NCBI GenBank assembly: GCA_002495185.1 | Contig: DAEB01000008.1 | Span: 596-40,682 of the forward strand | Length of the DNA: 40,087 nucleotides | Source of the DNA: Thermoplasmata archaeon UBA184 | GTDB taxonomy: Archaea; Thermoplasmatota; Thermoplasmata; Lutacidiplasmatales; UBA184 | Direction: 5' to 3' | Shown here: one piece after another, positions 15,561 to 22,548 of the stretch | How the letters are laid out: every line of letters starts with the position of its first letter | How positions within the stretch are numbered: position 1 is the stretch's first letter | Translations under genes and position numbers: made by a program | The notes under the pieces: generated by a model | Databases searched by the model: none | Told to the model about the DNA's origin: nothing | What the model saw: the letters and a program-made list of their open reading frames with translations, nothing else

Positions 15561-16466
15561 ATGCGCGTCATCTCGCTCCTTCCGAGCGCGACCGAGATCG
15601 TTTACGCCCTCGGCCACGGTAAGGAGCTCGTCGGCCGGAGTTCGGAGTGCGACTTTCCCCCCGAGGTGAAAGCCCTTCCGGAAGTCATGCGCCCGAAGGT
15701 GAGGGATATGGATCGTTCCTCGAGAGCGATCGACGACCGGGTGCGTGGGGCCCGTTCGAGAAACGAAAGCCTGTACGACCTCGACCTCGAACAGTTGCGG
15801 GCCCTGCGACCGGACCTTCTCCTGACCCAGAACCTCTGCGGCGTCTGCTCGGTCACGGAGGAGGAGGTCACGACCGCCTGCAAGCGGGCGGGGGTCAGTC
15901 CTCGGATCACCTCTCTCACTCCCACGGACCTCGCCGAAGTCTGGGATTCTTTCGAGACCGTCGGGGCTGCGCTCGGGGACCGGGAGGCGGGAGCCTCGCT
16001 CGCGCGACGTGCGCGAGAGTCCACACCTCCGCGCCCCTCGACCGGGCGCACGATAGCGGTCGTCGAATGGCTCGACCCGCCGATCCTGGCGGGCCTCTGG
16101 ACTCCGGACCTCATTTCCGCGGCCGGCGGAGTTCCCGTCGGGCCGGTGAGGGGCGAGCCGGGATTCGGAACGAGCTGGTCCGAGCTCGCGGAGAGGGCCC
16201 CCGACGTGCTCCTGCTCAGCCCGTGCAGCTTCTCCGTCGCGCGGACGAAACAAGAGCTCGCAGGGAATCCAACGCTCCTCCGAGAGATCCACTCCGTCCG
16301 CCCTCGAGCGGGAACGTTCATCGCCGACGAGGCGTACTTCAGTCGTCCGGGCCCGAGGCTCGCGGACGGGGCACGGCTCCTCCGGCGAATACTCGACCAC
16401 GAACCCCCCACGGGTCCGATGCCGGCAGAGCTGCTCTCGGCCCACCTTGTACAAGATGAACGGTGA
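15561..16466 (+). CDS. BtuF-like cobalamin-binding protein family, no signal peptide
   Basis: The 301-residue protein is a helical-backbone metal/cobalamin-binding protein of the BtuF/FhuD fold (COG0614). It starts MRVISLLPSATEIVYALG and contains LRPDLLLTQNLCGVCSVT, VVEWLDPPILAGLWTPDLI and AERAPDVLLLSPCSF. Export signals are missing: the fold begins at residue 2, with no hydrophobic leader, Tat motif or lipobox Cys, and no BtuC/BtuD transporter genes are nearby. It is therefore probably cytoplasmic, as for a subgroup of solo members. Two nearby Cys residues in NLCGVC could be functional. The ATG at 15561 is 34 bp after the TPR gene. Confidence 0.82.
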   Translation: MRVISLLPSATEIVYALGHGKELVGRSSECDFPPEVKALPEVMRPKVRDMDRSSRAIDDRVRGARSRNESLYDLDLEQLRALRPDLLLTQNLCGVCSVTEEEVTTACKRAGVSPRITSLTPTDLAEVWDSFETVGAALGDREAGASLARRARESTPPRPSTGRTIAVVEWLDPPILAGLWTPDLISAAGGVPVGPVRGEPGFGTSWSELAERAPDVLLLSPCSFSVARTKQELAGNPTLLREIHSVRPRAGTFIADEAYFSRPGPRLADGARLLRRILDHEPPTGPMPAELLSAHLVQDER

Positions 16467-16589
16467 GCGCCGAAGTGGGTTCCGGGCAGTTTCGACTCCT
16501 CCCTCGGGACCGTCCTCTCTTCGCGGGACGCACCGGTCGGCACCTACCGCCGCGACGACCGCCCCCCGCGCTGCGTTCGGGCTCCTCGT

Positions 16590-16598
16590 CCTTACAAA
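16590..16598 (+). promoter_or_regulatory. Possible TATA-like box for the MBL-MFS pair
   Basis: CCTTACAAA is the only A/T-rich core in the 186-bp gap between 16466 and 16653. It would give a leader of about 30 nt before the TTG start, which is preceded by the Shine-Dalgarno-like AAGGTGA at 16642-16648. Confidence 0.35.
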
Positions 16599-16652
16599 CA
16601 CCGTGTACTGTCGCCGCGCGTCGGTGCGCTTCGCACGGCCGAAGGTGAACGA

Positions 16653-17594
16653 TTGACCGCCCCTCGGGTCCTGGACATCGGGATGGGACGCCAGGTCGTC
16701 GACCTCGACTTCCGGGACACGGAGGGCTTGGTCGCATCGTACCTGCTCCCGGGACCCGAAGGCTGGACCCTCGTGGAAACGGGACCATCCACGTGTCGCG
16801 AGGCCCTCCTCGAAGGTGTGTCGCGGGCGGGGGTGGCACCCAAGGACGTCCGCCGTGTCTTTGTCACCCATGTCCACCTCGACCACGCCGGAGGGATGGG
16901 CGCGGTCGTGGAGGCTTTCCCTCACGCGACGTTCTATGCGCACGAGTTGGGGGTCCCGCACCTGGTCGACCCGACTCGTCTCGTGGCGAGCGCCCGTCGG
17001 GCCTGGGGAGAAGCGGCCTCGGACCAGCTATGGGGGGCCATCCCCCCGGTTCCCGCCGCTCGGATCGTCGCGCTGCACGGCGGGGAGAGGTTTCCGCTCG
17101 ACCGCGGGGAGCTGGAAGTGATTGCCACACCGGGACACGCGCGCCACCATCTCGCCTACTTCGACACCGCCACGCGGGGCCTGTTCACCGGGGACGGGGC
17201 CGGTGTCCGGCTGGAGCACTCGAGCCACCTTCGCCCAGCAGTCCCTCCTCCCGACCTCGACCTCGAGGCCCTGTTCACGAGCCTGGAGGCGATGCGGAAG
17301 ACCGAACCTAAGCTCGTGCTGTTCAGCCACTTCGGCCCGAGCCCGGACGGCGCGGACGACCTTCGCCGATATCGAACGATCGTGGAGCAGTGGCGGGACG
17401 TCGCTCTGGCGGCCGCGCGCGAGAGGCCGGACGTTGACTTCATCACCTCCCGTCTGAAGTCGTTCGACGAAGCGGGACCAGCCGGAGACCGCCCGTCGGA
17501 AGGGGAATCGATCATCTCGAGCTACCGGCTCGCCGCGCAAGGCTTCCTCCGCTACTTCGAAACCCGGGGACTCCTTGGACGGGACGCGACGTGA
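16653..17594 (+). CDS. Metallo-beta-lactamase fold hydrolase
   Basis: The 313-residue protein has the metal-binding signature FVTHVHLDHAGGMG (H73, H75, D77, H78), a later His in ATPGHARHH, the Asp of LFTGDGAGV, and a final His in VLFSHFGPSP, so a di-metal site is complete. It falls in the glyoxalase II-like / RNase Z-unrelated hydrolase group; the substrate is not known. A TTG start at 16653 is chosen because AAGGTGA sits 5 bp before it. An ATG at 16683 is the alternative. Its stop overlaps the MFS start as GTGA, so the two probably work together, for example hydrolysing and moving a small organic compound. Confidence 0.86.
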   Translation: MTAPRVLDIGMGRQVVDLDFRDTEGLVASYLLPGPEGWTLVETGPSTCREALLEGVSRAGVAPKDVRRVFVTHVHLDHAGGMGAVVEAFPHATFYAHELGVPHLVDPTRLVASARRAWGEAASDQLWGAIPPVPAARIVALHGGERFPLDRGELEVIATPGHARHHLAYFDTATRGLFTGDGAGVRLEHSSHLRPAVPPPDLDLEALFTSLEAMRKTEPKLVLFSHFGPSPDGADDLRRYRTIVEQWRDVALAAARERPDVDFITSRLKSFDEAGPAGDRPSEGESIISSYRLAAQGFLRYFETRGLLGRDAT

Positions 17595-18814
17595 GCGACG
17601 CCCCGCCCGCTCACCGGAAGGCGGCGGCCGGCATCCTCGTGCTCGGCCGCGTCGTTTACGCGTTCAACTGGTACAACGTCGGCGCCGTCCTTCCGCTCCT
17701 CGGAAGTGGCCTCGGAGCGAACACGAACCAACTCGGGGTCGTGATCGGGGCGTTCCTCGTCGGGGCGGCGATCTTCCAGGTCCCGGCGGGGTTCGTCGCG
17801 ATCCGCTGGGGGTACCGAAGGACCTCGCTCTTCGCTCTCGCCCTGATGGGGGCCTCGTGCCTCGGCTCGGCCTTCGCACCCACGTGGGTCTGGCTCGCGG
17901 CCCTCAGGTTCGGAGCGGGCGCGGGTGCGGCGTTCTTCTTCGCCCCCGCGCTCGGACTCGTCACGTCCTACTATCCGGTCGGCTCGCGGGGACCGGTGAT
18001 CGGGGTCTACAATGCCGGGTTCGCCATCGGTTCGGCCATCGGTCTCTTCGTCGGGGCTCTGGTCGGGGCGGTGCAAGGATGGCCCTGGGCCCTTGCCTAC
18101 GGCGGGGTCGGCCTCCTCGCGGTCGGGGTCGTCGCGGCGATCGTGATCCCGCCGCTCGACCGTCCCGGGCCCCCGGAAAGCTGGACGGCAGCCTGGAAGG
18201 TCGGACGGCCGCTCCTCTTCTCTCGGAACCTTTGGGCGCTCGCTCTCGGTCTCAGCGGCATGTGGGCCGCGTTCTACATCGTCGCCCAGTACTTCGTCCA
18301 GTTCGCGCACACCGTACATTCGAACTGGCCGGTCGCGATCGCGGCCGGAATCCCCACCCTTCTGCTGGCGGCCGAGGTGTTCGGCGGCCCGATCGGAGGG
18401 TGGTTCGCGGAGCGGCGGGCCGACATGCGACGGATCCTTCTCCTCTGGGGGGTTGCGTCCGCCGTCGGGGTCGGGGCCATTCCGTTCCTCCCGCTCGCGG
18501 CCCTCTGGCCGCTGTTCGCCTTCCTCGGCTTCGCGGACGGCGTGCTGTTCGCGGTCCAGTACCTGGTGCCGACCTATCTTCTCGAGGGGGGCGGAGAGAA
18601 CACGGCGCTCGCGATCGGATTCCTGAATTCGGTCCAGCTCGCGTTCGGGAGCCTCTTCGCAATCCTCTTCGCCGTGATCGTGAGCGACGAAGGCTACACG
18701 GTCGGCTGGCTGGCCACCGGCGCGATCCTGGCCGCCTTCCTTCCGCTACTGCTGCTGTTGAACGTTCCGCGTTCGGGGGCGGAACCGACGTCGACGGAAC
18801 CGACGACCGCGTGA
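17591..18814 (+). CDS. MFS transporter (12 TM)
   Basis: The 407-residue membrane protein has about twelve hydrophobic segments and an MFS motif A-like loop after TM2 (GFVAIRWGYRRTSLFA), with related sequence GGPIGGWFAERRADMRR in the second half. The substrate is unknown. It begins with GTG overlapping the metallo-beta-lactamase stop by 4 bp. Its last 22 codons, a non-conserved tail after TM12, overlap the end of the convergent pyruvate kinase gene by 69 bp. Confidence 0.88.
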   Translation: MSDAPPAHRKAAAGILVLGRVVYAFNWYNVGAVLPLLGSGLGANTNQLGVVIGAFLVGAAIFQVPAGFVAIRWGYRRTSLFALALMGASCLGSAFAPTWVWLAALRFGAGAGAAFFFAPALGLVTSYYPVGSRGPVIGVYNAGFAIGSAIGLFVGALVGAVQGWPWALAYGGVGLLAVGVVAAIVIPPLDRPGPPESWTAAWKVGRPLLFSRNLWALALGLSGMWAAFYIVAQYFVQFAHTVHSNWPVAIAAGIPTLLLAAEVFGGPIGGWFAERRADMRRILLLWGVASAVGVGAIPFLPLAALWPLFAFLGFADGVLFAVQYLVPTYLLEGGGENTALAIGFLNSVQLAFGSLFAILFAVIVSDEGYTVGWLATGAILAAFLPLLLLLNVPRSGAEPTSTEPTTA

Positions 18815-20236
18815 GCGCGCGCGGTCGTCCTCCACCACGGTGACGAGATTCGTCGGTCGACCCTCGACGGGGTATCCCGCCGTGAGCACGATCGGGCCGG
18901 CGGGCGCGAGCCCCTCAACGCCGTGCAGCTCGAGCGAACGGGTACGGAGCGACTGTAGGTCGCTGTGCGCGGCCGCGGGGAACGACTGGACCGCCCGCAC
19001 CAAAGCGAGCCGGCGACGCACGGACTCTGAGCTCGAGAGCGCCAGGACGGGGCACGTCGGACGCAGCGCGGCGATCAGGCGGGCTGTCCGCCCCGAGTGG
19101 GTCGGGGTGACGATCGCCCGCGCGTGGACGTTCTCGGCCAGGTCGACCGCCGCGCGCGCCACCGGAAGCTCGGAGCCCCCTTTCTGTTGGGGACGCACGA
19201 GGTCCCGCCACGGCTTCGGGTCGAATCGCGCCTCCGTCGCCCGGGCGATCCGGTCGAGCCAGACCACCGCCTCGAAAGGATACTGACCGATCGCGCTCTC
19301 CTCGCTCAGCATCACCGCATCGGCACCGTCGAGGACCGCGTTCGCGACGTCGGTCGCCTCGGCCCGGGTCGGACGAGGAGACGTCAACATGCTCCGCAGC
19401 ATCTGCGTCGCGACGATCGAGAACCGACCGGCGGCGTTCGCCTTTCGGACCAGCATCTTCTGCTCGAGCGCGAGCCGTTCCAACGGAACTTCGATGCCGA
19501 GATCGCCCCGGGCGACCATGATCCCGTCCGCCGTCCTGAGGATCCCATCGATCGCGCCGAGCGCTTCGGCGCGCTCGATCTTCGCGATGATGCCGACCTC
19601 GCGACCCCCGGCTTGTTCGTCCAACCAGTGACGAGCGACGAGCACGTCCGCCTCGTTGCGCACGAAGGAGAGGGCCAAGTAGTCGAACCCCTCCTTGAGC
19701 GCGAGCGCGGCGTCCGCGCGGTCCTTGGCACCGAACGCCGCGGTGCGAAGGTGTGCCCTCGGGAGAAAGATCCCTGCGTGCGACGAGACGACCCCTCCGC
19801 TCACGACCCGGGTCTCGATCGCGGTCGGGGTCGCGCTCTCGACTCGCAGCTGAACGTCCCCGTCGCCGAGGAGCACGGGGTCCCCCCGGCGGGCGGCCCG
19901 CTCAAAGGAGGGGATCTCCACGAAAGTCCGGTAGCCGCTCCCGAGCGCTGGGTCCTGGTCGAGGGTCCACCGGTCCCCTCGGGCCAGGCGAACGGCGCCC
20001 CCGGCGATCTCGCCGATCCGGAGCTTCGGACCCTGGACGTCGACGACGAGAGCGACCTCTTTGCGGGCCTTTCGGGAGACCTCATGCAACCGTCGAAGCG
20101 TCGCCGCGTGCTCCTCGTCCGAACCGTGCGAGACATTGAGGCGAAAGGCGTCCGTCCCCGACTCGAGCAGTCGCGCGAGGCGGTCTGCGCGGTCCGTGGC
20201 TGGTCCGACCGTGGCGAGGATCTTCGTCCGGCGCAT
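18746..20236 (-). CDS. pyk: Pyruvate kinase
   Basis: Pyruvate kinase makes ATP and pyruvate from phosphoenolpyruvate. The 496-residue protein begins MRRTKILATVGPATD and has FRLNVSHG, VVDVQGPKLRIG, the metal and active-site regions IIAKIERAEAL and VARGDLGIEVP, and VATQMLRSMLTSPRPTRAEATDVANAVLDGADAVMLS split across the expected helix. The regulatory C-terminal domain follows. The last 30 or so residues form an Arg-rich tail (RFRRRRFRPRTRNVQQQQ) absent from typical enzymes; it lies in the overlap with the MFS gene. The ATG at 20236 is about 26 bp from a TATA-like box. Confidence 0.94.
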   Translation of the reverse strand: MRRTKILATVGPATDRADRLARLLESGTDAFRLNVSHGSDEEHAATLRRLHEVSRKARKEVALVVDVQGPKLRIGEIAGGAVRLARGDRWTLDQDPALGSGYRTFVEIPSFERAARRGDPVLLGDGDVQLRVESATPTAIETRVVSGGVVSSHAGIFLPRAHLRTAAFGAKDRADAALALKEGFDYLALSFVRNEADVLVARHWLDEQAGGREVGIIAKIERAEALGAIDGILRTADGIMVARGDLGIEVPLERLALEQKMLVRKANAAGRFSIVATQMLRSMLTSPRPTRAEATDVANAVLDGADAVMLSEESAIGQYPFEAVVWLDRIARATEARFDPKPWRDLVRPQQKGGSELPVARAAVDLAENVHARAIVTPTHSGRTARLIAALRPTCPVLALSSSESVRRRLALVRAVQSFPAAAHSDLQSLRTRSLELHGVEGLAPAGPIVLTAGYPVEGRPTNLVTVVEDDRARSRGRRFRRRRFRPRTRNVQQQQ

Positions 20237-20257
20237 CGACCCCCGATGAGCTTCCCA

Positions 20258-20265
20258 TCTAAAAC
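20258..20265 (-). promoter_or_regulatory. TATA-like box for pyk
   Basis: Read on minus, GTTTTAGA lies about 26 bp upstream of the pyk ATG, predicting a leaderless mRNA. Confidence 0.55.
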
Positions 20266-20293
20266 CGTCCGGGGCGGACTGGCCTCTGCGCCG

Positions 20294-20306
20294 AGTATTC
20301 TTTAGT
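20294..20306 (+). promoter_or_regulatory. Probable TATA box for tRNA-Gln
   Basis: AGTATTCTTTAGT is an A/T-rich core about 30 bp upstream of the tRNA 5' end, the expected distance for archaeal tRNA promoters. Confidence 0.5.
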
Positions 20307-20330
20307 AGGCGGCCCCCGTGGATACGCCGC

Positions 20331-20403
20331 AGCCCCGTGGTGTAGCGGCCAAGCATGCTGGCCTTTGGAGCCGGCGACGGCGGTTCGAATCCGCCCGGGG
20401 CTA
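20331..20403 (+). tRNA. tRNA-Gln (anticodon TTG)
   Basis: The acceptor stem is AGCCCCG paired with CGGGGCT and discriminator A at 20403. The anticodon stem is CTGGC/GCCGG around loop CTTTGGA, giving anticodon TTG (reads CAA). The T arm is GGCGG-TTCGAAT-CCGCC. The A1-U72 pair is a known feature of archaeal tRNA-Gln recognised by the GatDE amidotransferase, which converts Glu-tRNA-Gln to Gln-tRNA-Gln. No intron and no encoded CCA are seen. Confidence 0.95.
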
Positions 20404-20725
20404 CTACCTCGGTCCCGACGCCCTCGTTCGTGTGACGGGATCGGTCTTCATAAAGCACTGCTCGCCGCGTCGGTAGCGGTCGCGATCCGGTGGGGATCGG
20501 AGGCGGTCCGATGGGTAATCGCGCCGCGGTTGCAGTTCTAGTCTCGCTGCGATCCTCCTGGTCCTGAACGGGTCGCCAATCGACCTGGCTTGGTGCGCTC
20601 CATGGAGGTTCTCGAAAGATGCCCCCGCCACACCTGGTGAGAGACCGTGGGTTCCTCGACACCTCACCCGATCGTGATGCTCGTCTCGCGAAACAACTGT
20701 TGGAGCACCGACGACGTGATTTCGA
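20404..20725. other. Intergenic stretch without a recognisable gene
   Basis: Short open frames exist on both strands, including one of 87 codons on minus, but none has a recognisable family motif, convincing start context or non-random composition. There is no T-run terminator after the tRNA. I see no repeat or inverted repeat of note. Confidence 0.5.
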
Positions 20726-20893
20726 TCAGGTCGTCTTCTTGGCCATTTTCATGACGTCAGCGTGGCTCACTAGCTTCTGGTGAACGTCCCTCAGATGCTG
20801 CTGAACGTGTGCCACGAGCTCGTGCTCCTTCGTGCTCATCACGGCAAACCCGTCCTCGCACTCGACCTTCCACTTTTCCATTCGTGCCTGCAT
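20726..20893 (-). CDS. Small DUF1059-like protein
   Basis: This 55-residue protein reads MQARMEKWKVECEDGF, then AVMSTKEHELVAHVQQHLRD and VHQKLVSHADVMKMAKK. The layout of a short Cys/Asp/Gly strand, then an acidic helix with xVQQHxxDxH, then a final DV-MAK helix matches the DUF1059 family of small proteins common in archaea and actinobacteria. Its function is unknown. The ATG at 20893 is preceded by a purine-rich GGGGAGAAGG 3-4 bp away. A second ATG at 20881 would remove four residues. Confidence 0.65.
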   Translation of the reverse strand: MQARMEKWKVECEDGFAVMSTKEHELVAHVQQHLRDVHQKLVSHADVMKMAKKTT

Positions 20894-20937
20894 GTCCTTC
20901 TCCCCGCCCTCACGGCGAGGTGTTCGTGATGTGACGA

Positions 20938-20947
20938 GATTACATAA
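20938..20947 (-). promoter_or_regulatory. TATA-like box for the DUF1059-like gene
   Basis: The minus strand carries GTTATGTAAT about 50 bp upstream of the ATG at 20893. It predicts a leader of about 20-25 nt, which would include the GGGGAGAAGG ribosome-binding stretch. Confidence 0.45.
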
Positions 20948-21209
20948 CGAGCGAGTCGCGGGCCAGTGTCACATTCATGGTCGCCGACGACCGAAGAACG
21001 CGAGGGAACCAGGGAGGGAGCGTGCCGCGACCTTGGTGAGCGACGGGCCCGGGCGAAGACTCGCCATATCCCTCTCGGTAGCGATGCGCGCTTGGTCGCA
21101 ACACCGGAGGAACCCCGCTCGGGGCTATTCTGAGACCAGCGATACCCTGCTGCCCGCGAAAGCCCGTAACGTGAAGGATTCAGCGCAGTCGCAGTGGCCT
21201 TAACTCCCC
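20948..21209. other. Intergenic stretch without a recognisable gene
   Basis: This stretch is less GC-rich and less codon-biased than the flanking genes, with frequent stops in most frames. I could not place any family motif, RNA gene or repeat in it. Together with the cyclase remnant downstream it looks like decayed sequence. Confidence 0.45.
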
Positions 21210-21404
21210 GTGCGGAAGTCCGTCCGCGTAGCCGTAGGCAGCCGAAAGCTCGTCGCAATCATGTTCACCGACGTGGTTGGCTTCACGTCGGCGACGCGGC
21301 GCAACGAATCGCTGGCGCTCGAACTCCTCCGGGAGCAGGAAACAATCGTCGCTAAGGTCGGGATTCGCACCGGCAAGAATGTCCGGGTGACGCGACGCTC
21401 CTGA
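21210..21404 (+). pseudogene. Remnant of a class III adenylate/guanylate cyclase
   Basis: The 64-codon frame contains SRKLVAIMFTDVVGFTSATR then RNESLALELLREQETIV, a clear match to the start of a class III nucleotide cyclase domain, with the metal-binding Asp of FTDVVGFT and the helix that follows it. After about 48 residues the similarity stops; the next residues (VGIRTGKNVRV) faintly recall the IGIHTGEVV region that lies about 50 residues later in intact cyclases. An internal deletion is possible. The second metal Asp and the transition-state residues are absent, so it cannot be active. Confidence 0.7.
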
Positions 21405-21570
21405 ACCTTCATTCACATTCCACATCGGTTGGCTCCCGCGAGGCCCCTCTCCACCCGCAGGTACGGTGAGGCCGCCGTCGGCATCCTCCCCAGAGACCAA
21501 TCGCGGAAAGGCGCGACCGTCTTTGCCGGCGCTCGCCGCGGAGCTCGGTAGTCCGCCTTCCCAAGGTATC

Positions 21571-21576
21571 ATTTAG
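21571..21576 (+). promoter_or_regulatory. TATA-like box for the HTH_10 regulator
   Basis: ATTTAG, inside the longer A/T-rich stretch 21567-21576, lies about 28 bp before an ATG at 21602. It supports that ATG as a leaderless start, rather than the internal ATG at 21713. Confidence 0.45.
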
Positions 21577-21601
21577 CTTGCCACGACTCTGGGCTGGGAC
21601 T

Positions 21602-22411
21602 ATGGCGCTGCGCGCCGGACTTCCCTGTCTGGCAATCGCCCGGCTGGACGGCGCCCCAGGTTGGCTTCCTTCCGCGGGAAAGTCTCCCGCGCCGGCCACG
21701 CTCGGGCCCCGGATGCTCCGCATCAAGTTCGCGTTGCCTCGATCCCATTGGCTCTCCGCTCTCACCCGGAAATACCCTGAGTGCCAAGTTGAGGTCACGG
21801 ACAGTTTGGTGCTGAAGAATCGACGCATGTTGCTCGAGGCGGTCGTCTATGGGACGGACGTCGAGCGCTGCGTCCAGGAGGTCGGTCGCATCTCCGGCGT
21901 TGACCACGTGGAAGTGTGGACGTGCGAGCCTTCGAGGGCGCTCCTGTGGGTCACCCACAAGATCTCTGTCGTGACCGACCTCTGCCGCGAGCTCGGCGTC
22001 CTGCCGCGTCGTCCGTACTGGGTGGCCCACGGCACCACGACCTGGGAAGTGCTGGGAGCCCCCCGGTCCCTGCGCCAGTTCGCGGCCGGTCTTTCCAACT
22101 TGGTCTTCTCAGTGCGGATCGAGGCCGTCGCGACCGAGGAGCCGGACCCCGACCTAGTGTGGCTCACGGAACGACAGCTACAACTGTTCCGAACGGCGGT
22201 CGATGAGGGCTATTTCGAGGTCCCGCGTAGGATCTCGCTCACCAACCTGGCTGGCCGCGTCAGTCTTTCGAAATCCACGTTGTCTCGAACGCTTGCCGTC
22301 GCTGAGGGGAAGCTCCTCGAGAGCGCCGAACGGCTGGGTTTGTTGTCGCACAACGGAGCGGCCGCCAAGCCGCGGGCCCGCGAAACGGTCCTCGCACTCC
22401 ATAGGACCTGA
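21602..22411 (+). CDS. HTH_10 (bacterio-opsin activator-like) transcription regulator, probable arc regulator
   Basis: The 269-residue protein ends in an HTH_10 domain (LTERQLQLFRTAVDEGYFE, VPRRISLTNLAGRVSLSKST, LSRTLAVAEGKLLESA), a DNA-binding module largely restricted to archaea. The middle has the ACT/BAT-like region found in these regulators (MLRIKFALPRSHWLSAL, YPECQVEVTDSLVLKNRRM). The first 37 residues from ATG 21602 have no clear family match; an ATG at 21713 would give a 232-residue protein beginning MLRIKF. Its position directly ahead of arcD-arcA-arcB-arcC suggests it controls arginine fermentation. Confidence 0.82.
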   Translation: MALRAGLPCLAIARLDGAPGWLPSAGKSPAPATLGPRMLRIKFALPRSHWLSALTRKYPECQVEVTDSLVLKNRRMLLEAVVYGTDVERCVQEVGRISGVDHVEVWTCEPSRALLWVTHKISVVTDLCRELGVLPRRPYWVAHGTTTWEVLGAPRSLRQFAAGLSNLVFSVRIEAVATEEPDPDLVWLTERQLQLFRTAVDEGYFEVPRRISLTNLAGRVSLSKSTLSRTLAVAEGKLLESAERLGLLSHNGAAAKPRARETVLALHRT

Positions 22412-22460
22412 GCCCGCTCGGGAGCGGGCCAAGGAAATGCCTCGTCCCGCCCTTCGGGAC
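22412..22460 (+). repeat. Two tandem inverted repeats after the regulator stop codon
   Basis: The first repeat is GCCCGCTC-GG-GAGCGGGC at 22412-22429, starting right after the TGA. The second is GTCCCG-CCCTT-CGGGAC at 22444-22460. In RNA they would form two stable GC hairpins in the 137-bp gap before the permease. There is no T-run, so a simple archaeal terminator is not obvious; attenuation, processing or operator roles are open. Confidence 0.6.
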
Positions 22461-22548
22461 CTGCCCCGACCCTTGCGGAAGACCCGCGGCGAAAGCGCGG
22501 TCCGCGTCCGGGCCCGCTGGGAGACCAAACCGGTTCGCTAGCCAAGCC

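Noticed and set aside
16467..16652. Short frames in the gap before the metallo-beta-lactamase gene
   Set aside because: They overlap the neighbouring genes in shadow frames and lack any recognisable domain; only promoter-like sequence is supported there.
15549..16961. 470-codon open frame on minus across the BtuF-like and metallo-beta-lactamase genes
   Set aside because: It spans two genuine plus genes and their gap; composition is that of a GC-rich shadow.
20404..20667. 87-codon frame on minus after the tRNA
   Set aside because: No motif, no promoter or ribosome-binding context, random-looking composition.
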